Assembly (NCBI RefSeq): GCF_002797855.1
Contig: NZ_PGFB01000004.1
Location: 186,001-250,000, forward strand
Reading direction: 5' to 3'
Source: Compostimonas suwonensis
Lineage (GTDB): Bacteria; Actinomycetota; Actinomycetes; Actinomycetales; Microbacteriaceae
Length of the DNA stretch: 64,000 nt
Part shown: positions 18,260-26,999 of the stretch, in pieces
Numbering within the stretch: position 1 is the stretch's first letter
Layout of the letters: each line of letters begins with the position of its first letter
Notes under the pieces: generated by a model
What the model saw: the letters and a program-made list of their open reading frames with translations, nothing else
What the model was told of the DNA's origin: nothing
Databases searched by the model: none
Position numbers and translations under genes: made by a program

Positions 18260-19326
18260 GGGATCACCACCGTCCGTCCGATCTGCGTCCGCGCGTCGAG
18301 AGCGGCATGCGCGGCAACAACCTCGCGAAGCGGACGGCTGTGCGTCCGCGGGGACAGGAGCGCGCCCGATGCGACGAGTTCGACGACGGCTTCGAGATCC
18401 TCTCTGGTCGCGTGCGCGGAGCCTGTCACCGACAGCTCTTTCACGATGACGAGGCCGCCCTCCAGACCCAGTGTCCGCGGGTCGACATTGCCGACGAGCA
18501 CGACCCGTCCCCGCGGAGCGAGCGAGCGCACGGCGAGCGCAAAGGTCGGAGCTCCCGTGAGCTCGAGCACCGCGTTCACGCCGCGACGGAACCCATGGCG
18601 TGCAGCCGCGGCCCTGACGGTGCCGGCATCGGGGCGCACAAGCACCTCCACCGCTCCGGCCTCGAGCAGAGCCTTCCCTTTCGCCTCGCTCGAGGTCGCG
18701 GCGAACACCGATATTCCCCGTGACGCCGCGAGAGCGACGGCGTTCAGGCCGACCCCGCCCGCGGAGCCCGTGATCAGCAGCGCGTCGCCCGACCCGCAGC
18801 CTGAGGCGTTGATCGCCCGGAAGCCCGTGCCCACACCGCACGACAGCACGGCTCCCGTCGCATCGTCGATCGAGTCGGGCAGCAGCACGGCGTTCAGCGG
18901 ATCGGCGAGGACGAACTCGGCATAGCCGCCCTGGACATCGTCGCCGTAGAAGCCCGGACCCGAGCGGCATTGGTTCGTCGACCCGGTGAGGCAGTCGGCG
19001 CACACACCACAGGGGCGCCGCTGCACGAGGGCCACCCGGCGACCCAGCCAGGCGGCCAGCGAGTCGTCCCCGACGGAGTCGACGACGCCGGCGATCTCGT
19101 GGCCGAGCACGGCGTCGGACGCAGACGGGATCCTGCCCGAGCGGGCCAGGGCATCGTGTCCGCAGACCCCGCATGCGAGCACCCGCACCCGAAACTCCCC
19201 GGGAGCCGCTCGCGGCACGGGGATACGCTCCATTCCGATCACCGACGGACCGCCGTGCCCGTGGAGCGCCATGACCGCCATGGCCTCGACCGGCTCGGAA
19301 CGCGGGGCGGGCGCAGTACTCGACAT
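18256..19326 (-). CDS. Zinc-dependent alcohol dehydrogenase (MDR)
   Basis: A 356-residue medium-chain dehydrogenase. The catalytic zinc ligands appear in ACGVCGHD and GHEIAG. The structural zinc site is intact as CGVCADCLTGSTNQC (C-x2-C-x2-C-x7-C), and the Rossmann motif is ITGSAGGVGL. It would oxidise an alcohol or reduce an aldehyde with NAD(P). A start at ATG 19281 is also possible. The DUF35 gene ends 8 bases upstream. Confidence 0.9.
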   Translation of the reverse strand: MSSTAPAPRSEPVEAMAVMALHGHGGPSVIGMERIPVPRAAPGEFRVRVLACGVCGHDALARSGRIPSASDAVLGHEIAGVVDSVGDDSLAAWLGRRVALVQRRPCGVCADCLTGSTNQCRSGPGFYGDDVQGGYAEFVLADPLNAVLLPDSIDDATGAVLSCGVGTGFRAINASGCGSGDALLITGSAGGVGLNAVALAASRGISVFAATSSEAKGKALLEAGAVEVLVRPDAGTVRAAAARHGFRRGVNAVLELTGAPTFALAVRSLAPRGRVVLVGNVDPRTLGLEGGLVIVKELSVTGSAHATREDLEAVVELVASGALLSPRTHSRPLREVVAAHAALDARTQIGRTVVIP

Positions 19327-19334
19327 CGGCGGGA

Positions 19335-19808
19335 TCAGGAGAGCGGCTCGAACCAGTAGTCGGCCGCGGTTCCCGTCGGCTGCTCGGCGAAAACCGCCTT
19401 CACACGAGATCCGATCGTAAGGGCCTTGACCGCGGATCCCTGGTCTGTGAGTCCGACGCCGCGAACGTATCCGACGAGCGCCGTGTCGGCACCGTCGAGC
19501 AGGACATAAGCGAGGGCGTAGGGCGGCTTCGGCAGCCCTGTGAAGTGCTCGTAGACGACGGTGGACATCTCGATGGTGCCCTCCGTCCCCACCTCGACCC
19601 AGTCGTCGACCTTCGTGTGGGTTCGGTCGTCATAGGAGCGAGGCGGCACAAGAACCCGTCCCTCCTCGGTACGTGTTCCCCAGATCCGCCCTTCGGCGAG
19701 TCCACGGAGGAATCTCGATGTCGTCGCGCCCAGCGCGTGCCGGTACTGAAGGTCCCACGTCTGTTCGTAGAACAGCGGAGCCTCTGGGCTGATTGTCTGG
19801 TCGGTCAC
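19335..19808 (-). CDS. DUF35/OB-fold protein without zinc-ribbon cysteines
   Basis: A 157-residue partner-type protein of thiolase-like enzymes. DUF35 proteins have a short N-terminal zinc ribbon followed by an OB fold. Here the ribbon region (about residues 45-75, VLVPPRSYDDRTHTKVDDW) keeps the PPR landmark but has no cysteine at all, so no zinc site is possible. GTG 19808 has a GAGGAG ribosome site. It directly follows two thiolase-like genes, the arrangement seen for ChsH2-Ltp2-type aldolases in actinobacterial steroid side-chain degradation. Confidence 0.82.
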   Translation of the reverse strand: MTDQTISPEAPLFYEQTWDLQYRHALGATTSRFLRGLAEGRIWGTRTEEGRVLVPPRSYDDRTHTKVDDWVEVGTEGTIEMSTVVYEHFTGLPKPPYALAYVLLDGADTALVGYVRGVGLTDQGSAVKALTIGSRVKAVFAEQPTGTAADYWFEPLS

Positions 19809-19810
19809 AG

Positions 19811-21001
19811 TTAGATCTCCTCGAGGTCGGTGCTGAGCACCATGGTGGAATAGAACTGGTGGTCGCCGCCGATGGCGCTCGCCAGGCCGACGCGCGCGCC
19901 CTCGACCTGGACCGCGCCGGCTCGACCGCGAACCTGGTTGGCCGCCTCGCCGACGCGGATGGTGCCGGTGACGGCGATCGGGTTGGTGCACAGCGTGCCG
20001 CCCGAAGGGTTGACGACCGGCCCATGCGATCCGAACGTGAACTGTCCGTCGGCCAGCGCGGCCGGCGCCTCTCCCGGTGCGGCCAGGCCCGCGGCCTCCA
20101 CAACGTGCAGTTCGACGCTCGAGAAGGGGGCGTAGAGCTCGGCGACGTCGACCTGCTCCGACGGATTCGTCACACCCGCCTGGGTGTAGGCGATTCGGAA
20201 CGCCTTCGCGAGCGCGTCCGCGTCGGCGTGGTCGCCGAGGGATTTCGGTCCGACCCGATCGCCCATCCAGAATGTCTCCGTGTTCTGGCCGATCCCGCGA
20301 ATCCAGGCGGGTTCGAGCCCGTGCTCCTTCGCAAACCGCTCCGAGACGAGGACGAGGCCCGCTGCACCGGTCGATGACGGACAGGCGTCGCCGAGCTTGA
20401 TCGGCCAGGCGAGTGTCCTGCTCTCGAGCACCTCATCGAGTGTGATCGTCGTACGCAGGTGCGCATAGGGGTTCAGGCTTGCGTGGTAGCGGTTCTTCAC
20501 GGAGACACGCGCCATGTCGAGCTCCGTGCTGTTGTACTTCCACATGTAACGCTGAGCGGAGAGTGCAAGCATCGTGATCGTGTTGAGCGGAACCGTGCGC
20601 TCGTATCCCACGTCCCACATCTTGTTGAGCACGGATTGTGCGGAACCGGACTCCGAGACACGATCGGCCCCGGCGACGAGAACGGCGTCGAAGCGGCCCG
20701 AGGCGATGTGCGTCCACGCGGCGAGCACGGCGCTCATGCCCGTCGCCCCGCCGTTGTTCACTCTCATAAAGGGCTTCCCTGCCGCACCGAGCGCATCGAT
20801 CACCCAGCGTTCACCGTTGTTGACACCGATGAGCGCGTCGGGAGCGAGCGGATAGACGACCGCGTCGATGTCGTCGATCCCGATACCGGCATCGGCGAGG
20901 GTGAGGTCCACACCCTCCTTGACCAGTTCGGGGAACGTGACATCGGTGCGCTTCGTCGTGAAGTACGACTGCCCGAATCCTGCGATACCGACGTTGATCA
21001 T
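19811..21001 (-). CDS. Thiolase-like (SCPx/Ltp) protein lacking the nucleophilic cysteine
   Basis: A 396-residue thiolase-fold protein of the lipid-transfer or SCP-x group. Where thiolases have NAxCxSG, this protein reads VNNGGATGMSAV near residue 85, so the nucleophile is Gly. The C-terminal GHPxGASG box is replaced by NPSGGTLCTNPIAVTG near residue 350. Such proteins are not thiolases; with DUF35 partners they can act as retro-aldolases on 3-hydroxyacyl-CoA (Ltp2 precedent). It is separated from the DUF35 gene by 2 bases and overlaps the upstream thiolase-like gene as ATGA. Confidence 0.87.
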   Translation of the reverse strand: MINVGIAGFGQSYFTTKRTDVTFPELVKEGVDLTLADAGIGIDDIDAVVYPLAPDALIGVNNGERWVIDALGAAGKPFMRVNNGGATGMSAVLAAWTHIASGRFDAVLVAGADRVSESGSAQSVLNKMWDVGYERTVPLNTITMLALSAQRYMWKYNSTELDMARVSVKNRYHASLNPYAHLRTTITLDEVLESRTLAWPIKLGDACPSSTGAAGLVLVSERFAKEHGLEPAWIRGIGQNTETFWMGDRVGPKSLGDHADADALAKAFRIAYTQAGVTNPSEQVDVAELYAPFSSVELHVVEAAGLAAPGEAPAALADGQFTFGSHGPVVNPSGGTLCTNPIAVTGTIRVGEAANQVRGRAGAVQVEGARVGLASAIGGDHQFYSTMVLSTDLEEI

Positions 21002-21990
21002 TCGACGCCTCTCTTGTGTGTGCTGAAGACCATCACCGTCGCCCCCTGCGAAGCGAAGCCGTGATACCCGATCCCTGCCGTCTTCGTCGGTGCGCCGCCG
21101 CGCGCGGCCGTGGTCGCCCGGATCGCCTCGGCGAATCGTCCCAGACCGGCGACGTGCGGCGAGGTGGGCAGCTCTGCGAGGCCGCCGGCGACGTTGACGC
21201 TGTCGGGACGGAGGCCGAGGACCCGCACCGTCTCCCGAACGACGTATTCGCTTCCCGCCGCGATCTCGGTGCGCGCCCAGTTCGCCGGGGCGGCAGCGGG
21301 ATTTCGCGCGACGATCTGGTCGACGGCTCCGCGGAGGCTCTCAAGTTCTGAGAGGTCACGGCCGCCGAGCTCATAGCTCGACGTCGCCCAACCGGAGTCC
21401 ACGATCCACGCGAGCTCGCTTCCCTCGGGGAACGCTCCATCCGCCGCGATGACGATCGCGTGCACCGAGTCGCCTCGGCCGGGAAGATCCCCGTGGTCCA
21501 GGGGGTAGGCGACCGTCGCCCCTGCGACGGCGCCCTCCCTCACCCACGTGGATGCCTGAAGGGCGGCCGCAATGGTGTGGTTCATTCCGATGTCGCGCAA
21601 GACATACGGCTCCGCGGCCATAAGCTCAGCACGATCGGGGTCGACCGACTCGCTCGGTTTGGCCCATCCCACCACGAGCACACGCTCCCCCTGCCCTGCG
21701 AGCAGCCGCAGGAAACCATAGCTCAATGCCTGATCGGCCGACGAGGCGATCATCGTGGTGTCTCGATCCACACCGCCCGCGGGACCCGCACTCGCCATGA
21801 TGGAGATGACCCGACCGTCGATCTCGTCGTTGCCACTGACGACGACCCCATCGAGATCCTCATGGGTGAGGTTCGCGGATCCGAGGGCGCTCGTCGCCGT
21901 GTCGAAGATCATCTCCTCGAGGCTTCTGCGCTCTTCGCGCTCCACCGTGGTGCTCGCGACCGCGAGCACCGCAATTTCCGTCCCGGTCAC
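20998..21990 (-). CDS. Divergent thiolase-like protein, companion of the Ltp-like gene
   Basis: A 330-residue protein recognisable as a thiolase-fold relative from its first half (EEMIFDTATSALGSANLTHEDLDGVVVSG) and the C-terminal HGFASQGATVMVFS. It has neither the nucleophilic Cys nor the GHPxGASG histidine. GTG 21990 has an excellent AAGGAG ribosome site 5 bases upstream, so the longer frame to 22038 is rejected. With the next gene it probably forms a heteromeric Ltp-like unit. The iclR stop lies 44 bases upstream. Confidence 0.78.
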   Translation of the reverse strand: MTGTEIAVLAVASTTVEREERRSLEEMIFDTATSALGSANLTHEDLDGVVVSGNDEIDGRVISIMASAGPAGGVDRDTTMIASSADQALSYGFLRLLAGQGERVLVVGWAKPSESVDPDRAELMAAEPYVLRDIGMNHTIAAALQASTWVREGAVAGATVAYPLDHGDLPGRGDSVHAIVIAADGAFPEGSELAWIVDSGWATSSYELGGRDLSELESLRGAVDQIVARNPAAAPANWARTEIAAGSEYVVRETVRVLGLRPDSVNVAGGLAELPTSPHVAGLGRFAEAIRATTAARGGAPTKTAGIGYHGFASQGATVMVFSTHKRGVE

Positions 21991-22034
21991 ACGTTCTCCT
22001 TCCTCAAGACTGCTGTATCGCTGGATGCCGTGCA

Positions 22035-22850
22035 TCACACGCGCGGAATGACGCTTCCGCTGACCAGCGGCGCCACATCCGCCTCCGTGATCGGCTCATG
22101 GGGTCGCTGCTGCGGAGGCCTGCCCTGGAGCCGCTCCTCGATGGCGGCCACTGTGGCGATCAGTTCCCCGCCGACCTCGCGGAGCCCCTCATCGTCGAGG
22201 CGACTCCTCAGCACCGAGATGTGAGCGGCACCGATGATGTGCTCGTCGCGAAGGATCGGAGCGGCGAGACCGATGATCCCCGTGACCGCCTCCTCGCGCG
22301 AGATGCTCAGCCCGCGGCCGAGGATGGCGTCGAACTCCTTGTTCAGCGCGGCCTTGTCCGTGCGCGTGCGGGGGGTGAGCTTGGGGAGCTCGCTGTTGAT
22401 CACCTCTTTGCGGATCTCCTTGCTGTAGGCGGCGAACAGCTTGCCCGCCGCGGTCGCATGCCGGTAGAGGGGCAGACCCAGTGGAATGTCGATGTTGACG
22501 CCCTGACGCCCGCGGAACCGCGACGCGTAGATCACCTCGTTGCCCGTCTGCACAGCCAGGTACACATCGAAGCCGACGCGCCGAACGAGCCGCTCGAGCT
22601 CTGGAGTCGCGACCTTCGCGACATCCATCCGCTGCCAGATCTTGAAGGCGAGCCGAGCGGCGACCGGTCCGACGTCGTAGCCGCGTGACGTGACCGTCGC
22701 GACGCCTCCGCGGGCCATGGCCGTCAGCAGATCGTGAGTGCTGCTGACGGGGAGCGCTAATATCGAACTGATCTCGGTGACGGTCTTCGGTCCGCTCACG
22801 GCGAGGAGTCCGAGGACATCTGTAATCCGCTTCAGGCGATCGCTTTCCAA
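22035..22850 (-). CDS. IclR-family regulator of the catabolic island
   Basis: About 271 residues. The winged helix has KTVTEISSILALPVSSTHDLLTAMA, and the effector domain has VYLAVQTGNEVIYASRF and PLYRHATAAGKLFAA. I place the start at TTG 22850 because GGAGGA lies 6 bases upstream; ATG 22871, seven codons upstream, has no ribosome site. The gene is first in line before the nine catabolic genes, 44 bases away. A perfect palindrome at 22886-22912 is probably its own operator. Confidence 0.87.
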   Translation of the reverse strand: MESDRLKRITDVLGLLAVSGPKTVTEISSILALPVSSTHDLLTAMARGGVATVTSRGYDVGPVAARLAFKIWQRMDVAKVATPELERLVRRVGFDVYLAVQTGNEVIYASRFRGRQGVNIDIPLGLPLYRHATAAGKLFAAYSKEIRKEVINSELPKLTPRTRTDKAALNKEFDAILGRGLSISREEAVTGIIGLAAPILRDEHIIGAAHISVLRSRLDDEGLREVGGELIATVAAIEERLQGRPPQQRPHEPITEADVAPLVSGSVIPRV

Positions 22851-22885
22851 CGCGCATCCTCCGATCGACATCGTTGACGACGAAT

Positions 22886-22912
22886 TTCGGATTCTCGAAT
22901 CGGGAATCCGAA
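22886..22912. promoter_or_regulatory. Palindromic operator in front of the second IclR gene
   Basis: TTCGGATTC-(9)-GAATCCGAA is a perfect 9+9 inverted repeat. Its interior also matches GATTC-n-GAATC-n-GGAATC at 13059-13078 upstream of livK. It lies between the IclR gene and the divergent hydrolase gene and could govern both. Confidence 0.55.
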
Positions 22913-23059
22913 TACCTGTAGTACAGCGGGTGCGCCAGGCCTGTGCAAGCAAGATTCGAAAACCCGGAGCAGACCGCGATCCCCGCGGCCGTTCGGCTAG
23001 TGTGCCGCCGGGGCCATCGGCACGGCGGCTCCGGTCGACACAGATCGCGGAGGACCATG

Positions 23060-23941
23060 ATGACGGCAGGCGAGGCGAGTGACGATCTCACCGAATTCTC
23101 CTTTCTCGAAGCGGATGCCGACAGGCTCGGAGTGTCGGTTCGCGACGTCGAGCGGGTCGATCTCGGTGCCGGACTCAGCGGCCTGCGCTGGCTCACAGGC
23201 CCGCCGCTGCTCGCTCTCGCCCACGGAGCCGGGCTCCACGCGCATTCCTGGGACTCCGTCGCGCTGTCGCTCGGTGCGCCGTCGCTCTCGATCGACCTCC
23301 CGGGCCACGGCCAGTCGGCATGGCGCGACGATGCGCGCTACTCACCACTCGAGATCGCTCCGACGCTCACCGACGCGCTCCGCGAATGGCCGACGGTGTC
23401 GACGCTCGTCGGCCACTCCCTCGGCGGGCTGGCCCTCATCCCGGCCGCTGCCGCGCTCAGCGACGCCGTGACCCGACTTGTGCTCGTCGATGTGACGCCC
23501 GGGTTCGCCAAGCGCGAGCGGAACACCGATGCGATCAACGCCTTCATCAGCGGCCCCGAGAGCTATGCCTCCCGCGACGAGGTGATCGACCGGGCTCTCG
23601 CCCATGGGATAGGCCGACGCCGAGAGGACCTCATCCGGGGGATCTTCCTCAACACCCGAGTACGCCCCGACGGCCGGGTCGAGTTCCGTCACCACCTCTC
23701 TCGGCTCGACGCCTCGGCACATCGCGGCTACGACCCTGAGACCCTGTGGGCCCCCTTGGACGACGCGCCGAAGAAAGTGCTGCTGATCCGGGCGACGGCC
23801 GGGGTGCTCGATGACGAACACGTGGCCGAGTTCCGCGAGCATCGGCCTGACGCGACGGTGGTCGAACTCCGGGGAAGCCACAACCTCTACCGCGACGACC
23901 CCCGCGGCGTCGCGGAGGCCATCGCTCGATTCATCGGGTAG
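23060..23941 (+). CDS. Alpha/beta hydrolase
   Basis: A 293-residue alpha/beta-hydrolase fold protein. The oxyanion segment is AHGAGLHAHSWD, the nucleophile elbow is VGHSLGG and the C-terminal histidine is in GSHNLYRDD. The second of two consecutive ATGs (23060) has GGAGG at 23049-23053 with 6-base spacing. It diverges from the IclR gene across the palindrome, so it may belong to the same regulon, perhaps as an esterase, lactonase or C-C hydrolase. It is convergent with the MFS carrier gene after an 18-base gap. Confidence 0.87.
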   Translation: MTAGEASDDLTEFSFLEADADRLGVSVRDVERVDLGAGLSGLRWLTGPPLLALAHGAGLHAHSWDSVALSLGAPSLSIDLPGHGQSAWRDDARYSPLEIAPTLTDALREWPTVSTLVGHSLGGLALIPAAAALSDAVTRLVLVDVTPGFAKRERNTDAINAFISGPESYASRDEVIDRALAHGIGRRREDLIRGIFLNTRVRPDGRVEFRHHLSRLDASAHRGYDPETLWAPLDDAPKKVLLIRATAGVLDDEHVAEFREHRPDATVVELRGSHNLYRDDPRGVAEAIARFIG

Positions 23942-23959
23942 CCGCAGGACTCGACCCTT

Positions 23960-25174
23960 TCAGCGCTCCAGGTCGTCTTCGAGCATCCGCGGGCGGGCGA
24001 CGATCGCGCCCGCGAAGATCCCCGCGAGGGCCGTCACGAGCAGGAAGACGATCGCGAGGGTCCACTGGCCGGTGAGCTCGTGCAGAACGCCCACGGCGAG
24101 CGGCCCGAGCGCGCCCAGCGTGTAGCCGACGCCCTGCACGAAACCGCTCAGCGCGACGGAGCCCTCGTGGCTGCGGGTGCGCACGTTGATGAGCACGAGA
24201 GCGAGCGGGAAGAGCAGCGGCCCCAGCCCGATGAACGCGACCCACAGCCAGGTCGCGGTGCCGGGCACCGTGAGCAGGCCCAGGTAGCCGACGACGAAGA
24301 AGGCGACGCCGAGGTACACGAGCAGCGCGACGTTCCTCATCCGGGCCGCGAGGATCGGCACGAGCACCCCGGCGGGGATGCCCATGCCCGCGAAGACCGA
24401 CAGCAGCGCCCCGGCCGTTCCGGGTGAGGCGCCCGCGATCTGGCTCAGCATCTGCGGAAGCCAGGCGAACATCGCATAGGCGTTGAGCGAGGAGACGGCG
24501 AAGATCACCGCGAGCGCCCAGGCGATGCTCGACCGCCACAGACGACCGAGCACGGCGGGGGCCGGCTCCTCGATGAGCGGGTCGGCACGGGCGGCGCGCT
24601 CGGCCCGCGCACGTCGCTCCCGCACGACGAGCCCGATCCACGGCAGCACCGCGAGCACGCTCACGACGCCCCACATGCCGAGAGCGACACGCCAGCCGAA
24701 GCCTTCGGCGACGGGAACCGCGACGAGCGGCGGTATGAGGGTGCTCACCGACATGACCGTCACGTAGAGCGAGGTCACGAGCCCGATGCGATCGGGGAAG
24801 TACTTCTTCACGAGCGGGGGCAGGGCGACGTTGCCGACGCCCATCCCCGCGAAGGTCACCGCGCTCGCGACGAAGAGCAGCGGGAGGGATCCCGAGGCCG
24901 CCCGCACGAGGTGTCCGGCGACGACGGCGACCATCGCCACGACGAGCACCCGCTCGAGGCCGAAGCGGCGGGTGAAGACCGGGGCGATGACGCCGAAGAT
25001 CGCGAAGCAGACCGGTGGAAGCATCCCGAGCACGCCCACGGCGATGCTGCCGAGCGGGATGTCGACGGCGATCTCGTGGACGATCGGCGAGAGCGCCGCG
25101 ACGGCGGTGCGCAGATTGGCTGCGACGAGGAGGATGCCGAGAAGGGCGAGGATGCGACCGGTGCGGGCACTCAC
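23960..25174 (-). CDS. MFS transporter, CynX/NimT-like
   Basis: A 404-residue, 12-segment major facilitator. LLLVAANLRTAVAALSPIV at the N-terminus, followed by GVLGMLPPVCFAIFG, is typical of the CynX/NimT group, which moves small anions or drugs. The start GTG 25174 overlaps the ribF stop as GTGA, so the carrier is coupled to ribF. A link to flavin metabolism is not implied by the family. The open frame continuing upstream to 26140 lies inside ribF and is not coding. Confidence 0.87.
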   Translation of the reverse strand: MSARTGRILALLGILLVAANLRTAVAALSPIVHEIAVDIPLGSIAVGVLGMLPPVCFAIFGVIAPVFTRRFGLERVLVVAMVAVVAGHLVRAASGSLPLLFVASAVTFAGMGVGNVALPPLVKKYFPDRIGLVTSLYVTVMSVSTLIPPLVAVPVAEGFGWRVALGMWGVVSVLAVLPWIGLVVRERRARAERAARADPLIEEPAPAVLGRLWRSSIAWALAVIFAVSSLNAYAMFAWLPQMLSQIAGASPGTAGALLSVFAGMGIPAGVLVPILAARMRNVALLVYLGVAFFVVGYLGLLTVPGTATWLWVAFIGLGPLLFPLALVLINVRTRSHEGSVALSGFVQGVGYTLGALGPLAVGVLHELTGQWTLAIVFLLVTALAGIFAGAIVARPRMLEDDLER

Positions 25175-26100
25175 AGCAGGATCGAGCGCACGGTCTGCAC
25201 GTCGGCGCTGATCTGCTCGATGAGCGGCTCGACGCCCGAGTACGCGACCATGCCCCGGATGCGGGCGACGAAGGAGACGTCGACGACGTGGTCGTAGAGG
25301 TCGAGCTCCTCGTCGAGCACGAAGGCCTCGACCTGTTTCGGCGGAACGCCGTCGAAGGTCGGGTTGCTGCCGACCGAGATAGCCGCGGGGTACCGCACGC
25401 CGTGATCGGTGAGCCACCCCGCGTAGACGCCGTCGGCGGGGATGAGCCCGTCGGACTCGGGCGACAGGTTCGCGGTCGGGAAGCCGAGCTCGCGCCCGCG
25501 CTTCGCCCCGTGCACGACGACGCCGCGCACGGTGGGCACGTGGCCGAGCAGCTCGGCGGCCTCCTTCACGTTGCCCTCGGCGAGCAGCTGGCGGATCCAG
25601 GTCGACGAGACCCTCCGCCGCCCCGCGAACAGCAGGTCGGGGATGACGCGCACGCCGAAGCCGTGCTGCTCGCCGAGGCTGCGCAGGGTGTCGATGGTGC
25701 CCGCGCCGCGGTGCCCGAAGCGGAAGTCGCCGCCGACGAGCACCTCGCGCGCGTGCAGGGCGTGCACGAGAACGCGCTCCACGAACTCCTGCGGGCTCAG
25801 CGATGCGAGCGCCTCGTCGAAGGTCAGCACGAGGGATGCCTCGACCCCGGTCTCGGCGAGCAGCTCGAGTTTCTGCTCGACCCCCACGAGCGTCTCGGGG
25901 CAGGTCTCGGGAGCGAGCAGCACGAGCGGATGCCGGTCGAAGGTCACGACCGCGGGCACGAGCGACTCCCGCCCTGCGACCGCGAAGAGCTCCGCGAGCA
26001 CGGCGCGGTGCCCGGCGTGCACGCCGTCGAACTTTCCGATCGTCACGGCGCTCGGGCCGAAGCCGGCGGGCACCTCGGCCGGGTCGCGGAAGACCCGCAT
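25171..26100 (-). CDS. ribF: Bifunctional riboflavin kinase/FAD synthetase RibF
   Basis: A 309-residue enzyme that makes FMN from riboflavin and FAD from FMN. The N-terminal nucleotidyltransferase half has the GKFDGVHAGHRAVL motif and SSTWIRQLLAEG. The C-terminal flavokinase half has RGRELGFPTANL and the substrate loop DGVYAGWL. ATG 26100 overlaps the stop of the small membrane-protein gene by one base within ATGA. Confidence 0.95.
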   Translation of the reverse strand: MRVFRDPAEVPAGFGPSAVTIGKFDGVHAGHRAVLAELFAVAGRESLVPAVVTFDRHPLVLLAPETCPETLVGVEQKLELLAETGVEASLVLTFDEALASLSPQEFVERVLVHALHAREVLVGGDFRFGHRGAGTIDTLRSLGEQHGFGVRVIPDLLFAGRRRVSSTWIRQLLAEGNVKEAAELLGHVPTVRGVVVHGAKRGRELGFPTANLSPESDGLIPADGVYAGWLTDHGVRYPAAISVGSNPTFDGVPPKQVEAFVLDEELDLYDHVVDVSFVARIRGMVAYSGVEPLIEQISADVQTVRSILL

Positions 26101-26591
26101 CAGGCGGCGGATCCGTCGTGCGCCGCCGTGCGTGCGGCATCCGCGGCAGTCTCCGTGCGGCTCGGGCGGTGGCTCCACAGCCACCAGAGGCCGAGGACGG
26201 GCAGCGCGAGCGGGATGAACAGGTAGCCGCGCCCGTAGACCGACCAGACGGTGTCGTGCGGGAAGAGGGCGGCGTCGACGATGCTCAGGGTGCCGACCAC
26301 GAGGACGCCGAGCAGCTCGAAGGCGATCGCGGTCACGGCCACCCGGTACCAGACCCGGCCGCGCGAGACGAGGGCGACGGTCGCGACGATGTAGACCACG
26401 GCAGCGAGCGCCGAGAGCAGATAGGCGACGGGGGCCTCGCCGAACTTCGTGGCGATCTGGTAGAACGAGCGGCCGGTCGCGGCGAGCGCGAGGATCGCGT
26501 AGACCACGACGAGAACCCGCCCGACCCCGCCGATGCGTGAGGGCGTGCGCCCGGGGCGTGTCGCGGCAGTGTTCGTGGTCTGTTCAGTCAT
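26100..26591 (-). CDS. Small four-helix membrane protein of unknown function
   Basis: A 163-residue protein with a polar N-terminus and four hydrophobic segments (about residues 27-47, 56-77, 83-105 and 123-142), then a charged Ala-rich tail. I do not recognise a named family. It is translationally coupled to ribF. A TAATTG box about 9 bases before the ATG, with no ribosome site, suggests a leaderless or near-leaderless transcript. Confidence 0.78.
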   Translation of the reverse strand: MTEQTTNTAATRPGRTPSRIGGVGRVLVVVYAILALAATGRSFYQIATKFGEAPVAYLLSALAAVVYIVATVALVSRGRVWYRVAVTAIAFELLGVLVVGTLSIVDAALFPHDTVWSVYGRGYLFIPLALPVLGLWWLWSHRPSRTETAADAARTAAHDGSAA

Positions 26592-26627
26592 CGCAAGACA
26601 ATTATTGCAGCCCTCGTGCAGCCCGCC

Positions 26628-26996
26628 CTACGACAGCTGCACCGACCAGATCTGCTGCATCCGGTAGAGCATGATCGCGATCGCGATGCAGGCGACGCCC
26701 AGGATGACGGTCGACCAGCGCGAGCGCTCGACGAGGGCCCAGAACGTGGCCGCAGCCGGCAGCAGGATCGCCGAGATGAGGTAGATGTAGAACTCGAGCA
26801 GGCTTCCCGTGGGCTCGTTGCCGGCGAGCGGGGCGACGATCGCGACGACGAGCTGCGCGATCAGCAGCAGCTCGACGAGCGCCGTCGCGCCGACGGTGAG
26901 GTCGCTCGGCGAGCGCCCCGCGAGGCCGAGCACGATGCACAGCAGCGCCGCGAGCACGGCGACGCCGATCTGCGCGTAGGTGAACCACTCGATCAC
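26628..26996 (-). CDS. Small membrane protein of unknown function
   Basis: A 122-residue protein with four predicted membrane segments (about residues 8-27, 36-58, 66-86 and 95-113) and almost no soluble part. The GTG start at 26996 follows the truB stop by 3 bases, so it is co-transcribed with truB. No functional motif is visible. Confidence 0.75.
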   Translation of the reverse strand: MIEWFTYAQIGVAVLAALLCIVLGLAGRSPSDLTVGATALVELLLIAQLVVAIVAPLAGNEPTGSLLEFYIYLISAILLPAAATFWALVERSRWSTVILGVACIAIAIMLYRMQQIWSVQLS

Positions 26997-26999
26997 GCG

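Noticed and set aside
18260-19174. Upstream extension of the cyclase frame to 595 residues
   Set aside because: The extension is antisense-like Arg-rich sequence inside the alcohol dehydrogenase gene; GTG 18259 gives the normal family length.
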